A stretch of 64,000 bases of DNA, taken from Pedobacter ginsengisoli. GTDB lineage: Bacteria > Bacteroidota > Bacteroidia > Sphingobacteriales > Sphingobacteriaceae. Position 1 is the stretch's first letter. Every line of letters starts with the position of its first letter. Shown here one piece after another: positions 61,521 through 64,000 of the stretch. The notes beneath the pieces were generated by a model, which was not told where the DNA came from, made no database searches, and saw nothing but the letters and a program-made list of their open reading frames with translations. Location of the stretch: contig NZ_CP024091.1 of the NCBI RefSeq assembly GCF_002736205.1, positions 1,426,001 to 1,490,000 on the forward strand, in the 5' to 3' direction. Made by a program: the position numbers and the translations under genes.

Positions 61521-61853
61521 CTATTTTTTTGTTTTAGCCGTTTTAGGCTTAGGCTCTGGAAGTGCTACTGCAGTAATTTTTACCAGTTCGCTCAACCATT
61601 CTCTGTCTTCCAGCTGTTCTTCGATCAGAAAGCTGGGTTTTGCTCCAGGATAGGGTGGAGCTTCTACAACATTTCCTATAAATTGCCTTCCGGCTTCTGT
61701 AGGTTTAATAAATAGCTTGTTGTCGCAAACCAATGCAAAGATTTTTTGATCTGCATACAGGCCGTATTCTCCAAACATTTTCTTGCTGGTGATTGTTCCT
61801 GCTCCTTGTATTTGGTCAACAATAAAGTCAACAAATTTCTGATCTGATGCCAT
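61521..61853 (-). CDS. TfoX N-terminal domain protein
   Basis: The 110-residue protein has the TfoX/Sxy N-terminal pattern: FVDFIVDQIQGAGTITSKKMFGEYGLYADQKIFALVCDNKLFIKPTEAGR and YPGAKPSFLIEEQLEDREWLSELVKIT. TfoX links competence control to other signals in Proteobacteria, but stand-alone domains in Bacteroidota have no known role. The C-terminus (ALPEPKPKTAKTKK) is basic. It faces the VOC gene and precedes a transposase remnant. Confidence 0.88.
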   Translation of the reverse strand: MASDQKFVDFIVDQIQGAGTITSKKMFGEYGLYADQKIFALVCDNKLFIKPTEAGRQFIGNVVEAPPYPGAKPSFLIEEQLEDREWLSELVKITAVALPEPKPKTAKTKK

Positions 61854-61991
61854 GGTTTATATCATACTTGCTGATATGAAGATAGTTTCTTTTATGAACA
61901 TTTGGACGAAATTACATTTTGCAATGTATCATATGTATACGAATTACCATATTTTATCAAAGTAAAAATATGCTCATACTAGCTTTGCTGA

Positions 61992-62196
61992 AACATATTT
62001 AAAATAGAAGAGGTGAGCAATTTAAAACCATATGAGATGGCAGCTTATGAAGCAAGTTTGAAAATCGCAAGGGATAATTATAGCCACGATGAAACGATTA
62101 GGAAAGAGAGTAGGCATGAGGGAGATTTGGAAATTGCCATAACACTTATTACAAAAGGCTACAGGTCTATCTAAAGAAGAGATCGAAAAATTATAA
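61992..62196 (+). pseudogene. C-terminal remnant of a PD-(D/E)XK (Rpn-like) transposase/nuclease
   Basis: The frame FKIEEVSNLKPYEMAAYEASLKIARDNYSHDETIRKESRHEGDLEIAITLITKGY matches the C-terminus of PDDEXK_2-type nuclease proteins, which end in an EAYE-x-SLK-x-x-RD motif and a Glu-rich helix. It lacks the 5' part, stops at 62174, and the missing end LSKEEIEKL continues in the next frame to 62196, so it is truncated and frameshifted. No intact copy is in the window. It lies in the gap between the TfoX-like and A2M-like genes. Confidence 0.6.
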
Positions 62197-62229
62197 ACTT
62201 TACAATCTCTTCTGTTCAAATGAAAAAAC

Positions 62230-64000
62230 TTAAGGTTTTGAAATAACCGTTATTGCGTTACTGTAAGCAGTTACACCCGGATTATAAAGGCATTGCAACA
62301 TAGCGGCTCCGTTTTCAAAAGTTCCTTCTTGTGTTACAGTTACTTCATAGCTTACGTCGGACCTTCCTGAAGGTAAAAAATCCATAAACAGCTGCTGACC
62401 TGTGTCCCTTACTGACCGGTAATATTGCATCCGGTCTTGATATTGTTGACCACTATTTGCATCTACTGGTTCAAATACACCTGCACGCTTATCTTCCAGT
62501 TGTACAAAGCGCAGGTTCACAGCTGTTTCTATAGTCAATACAATTTTAATCCTTTCGCCTAATTTTAAGATAGGTTTATCTGAAAGTGGAGTCCAGGTGT
62601 TCTTCTGCTTATCATAACTAAACAAAGTTTTCTTCAGTTTTACCTTATTATTAGCCTCATCTGCTGGCGCTTCAGTACTGAAGTAATGCCATGTAATACC
62701 GCCACTAACGGCATTGTTTGCAGATAATGTAACTGGAGATACTTTGTTCAGGCTAATGAATTGGTTGCGTTGTCCGGCTAAAAGACCATTTGAGCTGCTC
62801 ATCTGCTTGCCGGCAATATGAGCAGAAACAGAATCGGATACAAAACTGGCTTTAATCATTGCGGACTCCTTAAGCATATCGATAGCTGCCGCAGTACCTG
62901 TGGTTGTGCGCCAACTATAATCCTGCTTGGCCGACAGCATCCATTTACTTAACCCATCAGCAACCCTTGTATTTTGCCCGGCCTCAGTAAAGGCCTCATA
63001 AAGCATTGCAATGGTTTCTTCTTTTGAATGGCTCAAATCATCACCATCCGAAATTTCTTTCCAGCGCATTCCATTTCGTTCGTCGTTTATTGCCCGTTGT
63101 TGTATGTTACTAAGCTGAGCAAGAGCCTTTTTATAAATCTGATTATCTGGAGTCGAATATTTTAATGACACAATGATCCATAAGGCCTGGTCATATAAAC
63201 GTCTCTTGTTTATGTCTTTTTCGGCAAGTTCAAGAGTCGCGTTTATTTTTTTGATGACAGCAGGACTAAGGGGGTATTGCTTTTTCCAGAATGACCGCGA
63301 GTAGGTACAAAAAAGGTTATCATATGTATTGTTTGTAATGTACGACGAATCGATATATGAAATTAATCGTCGTATAAAATTTGAATGCTTTTGATAATCA
63401 TTCGATTCCCATCCTTGCTGATTTAATTTACCAAATCCCCTTAATACATAATTGGATATCCAGATATTGCTTTTTCCACCTTCAAACCACGGAAGCGCTC
63501 CATAGAAATCTTGCATAGCATACAGCTTTTCTAAATGGCTGGAAATTATAGACTTGTTACTGATGGTATCAAGAACCTGATACAGTTGCTTTTGCTGTTT
63601 AGTGGTTTGATTTGCCAGATTCAACCAAGGCATTGCCGCTTCAGTCAGTTCGTCTGGAAGTTTACGTTCAGTAGTGTCTGAAACCTGCTGTGCACCTATT
63701 TTAAATGATTTTGAAAGCTCAGGCTGAGTACGCATTAGCTGGTTTGCGGTTATCCGGGCGTATAGCTTATTAAATACCTGTTCAGAACAGTTGAATGAAT
63801 AATTAGCTAAAAATGGTAAAGAGTTGATTAATGCTGCCTGCGGTTTACTATCTACATAGAGACTAAGGCCATACAAATCTGCATCATCTGGTAGCTTGGG
63901 TGCCTGCACCAAAGTGTCTTTCCTTGAAAACACAAGGGGCACCTGCTTGCGCATAAATACCTTTTTAGGTAGTATCGGTAAAGTGTGCTCTTCAGCATCG
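62230..64000 (-). CDS. Alpha-2-macroglobulin-like protein (5' end beyond the window)
   Basis: The frame is open to the window edge, so the gene starts beyond 64000 and only the C-terminal ~590 residues are seen. FNCSEQVFNKLYARITANQLM holds the C-x-E-Q thioester-type motif near the start of the visible part, followed by helical toroid segments (WLNLANQTTKQQKQLYQVLDTISNKS, LYAMQDFYGALPWFEGGKSNIWISNYVLRGFGKLNQQG). The C-terminal ~150 residues look like the receptor/MG region (LGERIKIVLTIETAVNLRFVQLEDKRAGVFEPVDA). Such proteins trap proteases or protect the envelope. The motif CSEQ suggests a working thioester. Confidence 0.82.
   Translation of the reverse strand, partial: DAEEHTLPILPKKVFMRKQVPLVFSRKDTLVQAPKLPDDADLYGLSLYVDSKPQAALINSLPFLANYSFNCSEQVFNKLYARITANQLMRTQPELSKSFKIGAQQVSDTTERKLPDELTEAAMPWLNLANQTTKQQKQLYQVLDTISNKSIISSHLEKLYAMQDFYGALPWFEGGKSNIWISNYVLRGFGKLNQQGWESNDYQKHSNFIRRLISYIDSSYITNNTYDNLFCTYSRSFWKKQYPLSPAVIKKINATLELAEKDINKRRLYDQALWIIVSLKYSTPDNQIYKKALAQLSNIQQRAINDERNGMRWKEISDGDDLSHSKEETIAMLYEAFTEAGQNTRVADGLSKWMLSAKQDYSWRTTTGTAAAIDMLKESAMIKASFVSDSVSAHIAGKQMSSSNGLLAGQRNQFISLNKVSPVTLSANNAVSGGITWHYFSTEAPADEANNKVKLKKTLFSYDKQKNTWTPLSDKPILKLGERIKIVLTIETAVNLRFVQLEDKRAGVFEPVDANSGQQYQDRMQYYRSVRDTGQQLFMDFLPSGRSDVSYEVTVTQEGTFENGAAMLQCLYNPGVTAYSNAITVISKP

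Overview
The window comes from a Bacteroidota chromosome, most likely a Pedobacter/Mucilaginibacter-type member of the Sphingobacteriaceae. This rests on the A+T-rich sequence, the start codons without Shine-Dalgarno sites, several TAnnTTTG-type -7 boxes, and many secreted FG-GAP proteins, lipoproteins and glycoside hydrolases. No rRNA or tRNA gene is visible. Both ends cut genes: an ASPIC/FG-GAP protein at the left and an alpha-2-macroglobulin-like protein at the right.

Layout. 1-12.3 kb: a rightward run of secreted proteins (FG-GAP/ASPIC, vanadium haloperoxidase-like, outer-membrane barrel, large PVC-type dehydrogenase-HEAT-cytochrome, second FG-GAP, lipoprotein, GH8), then an ECF sigma factor with a small membrane partner. 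12.4-27.1 kb: housekeeping and accessory genes (cold-shock protein, rhodanese, PqaA-like, DUF92, PIF1-like helicase, GH18, alpha/beta hydrolase, DUF5916, GH5, a GlxA-type AraC regulator operon). 27.1-38.1 kb: a carbohydrate block with a GntR/LacI-type regulator divergent from a GH127-GH51 fusion behind a tandem operator-like repeat, a metalloprotease-like protein with a discoidin domain, and a GH106 protein. 38-53.9 kb: mostly hypothetical, lipoprotein and membrane genes, a frameshifted SRPBCC gene, an LRR-TPR protein, a duplicated gene remnant, an orphan histidine kinase and a YjbQ protein. 53.9-61 kb: an accessory island. 61-64 kb: VOC and TfoX-like genes, a PD-(D/E)XK transposase remnant and the A2M-like gene.

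The most notable system is in the island. Next to a mobilization module (MobC plus MobA/VirD2 relaxase, without integrase or type IV secretion genes) lies a leftward two-gene operon. An ECF-type sigma factor with an extra C-terminal helix-turn-helix overlaps, by a TAATG junction, a 365-residue Cas12f/TnpB-family protein. The RuvC Asp and Glu positions of that protein appear replaced, and it ends before the zinc finger and third RuvC motif. Just downstream, on the same strand, are two 45-47-nt structured repeats with compensatory stem changes, plus at least one decayed copy. One hairpin closely resembles a stem of the Cas12f tracrRNA. I read this as a nuclease-dead Cas12f-sigma factor system with its own guide RNAs, that is, RNA-guided recruitment of RNA polymerase rather than DNA cleavage. 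Unusual inverted repeats sit at the sigma gene start and upstream of it. The targets are not identifiable within the window.
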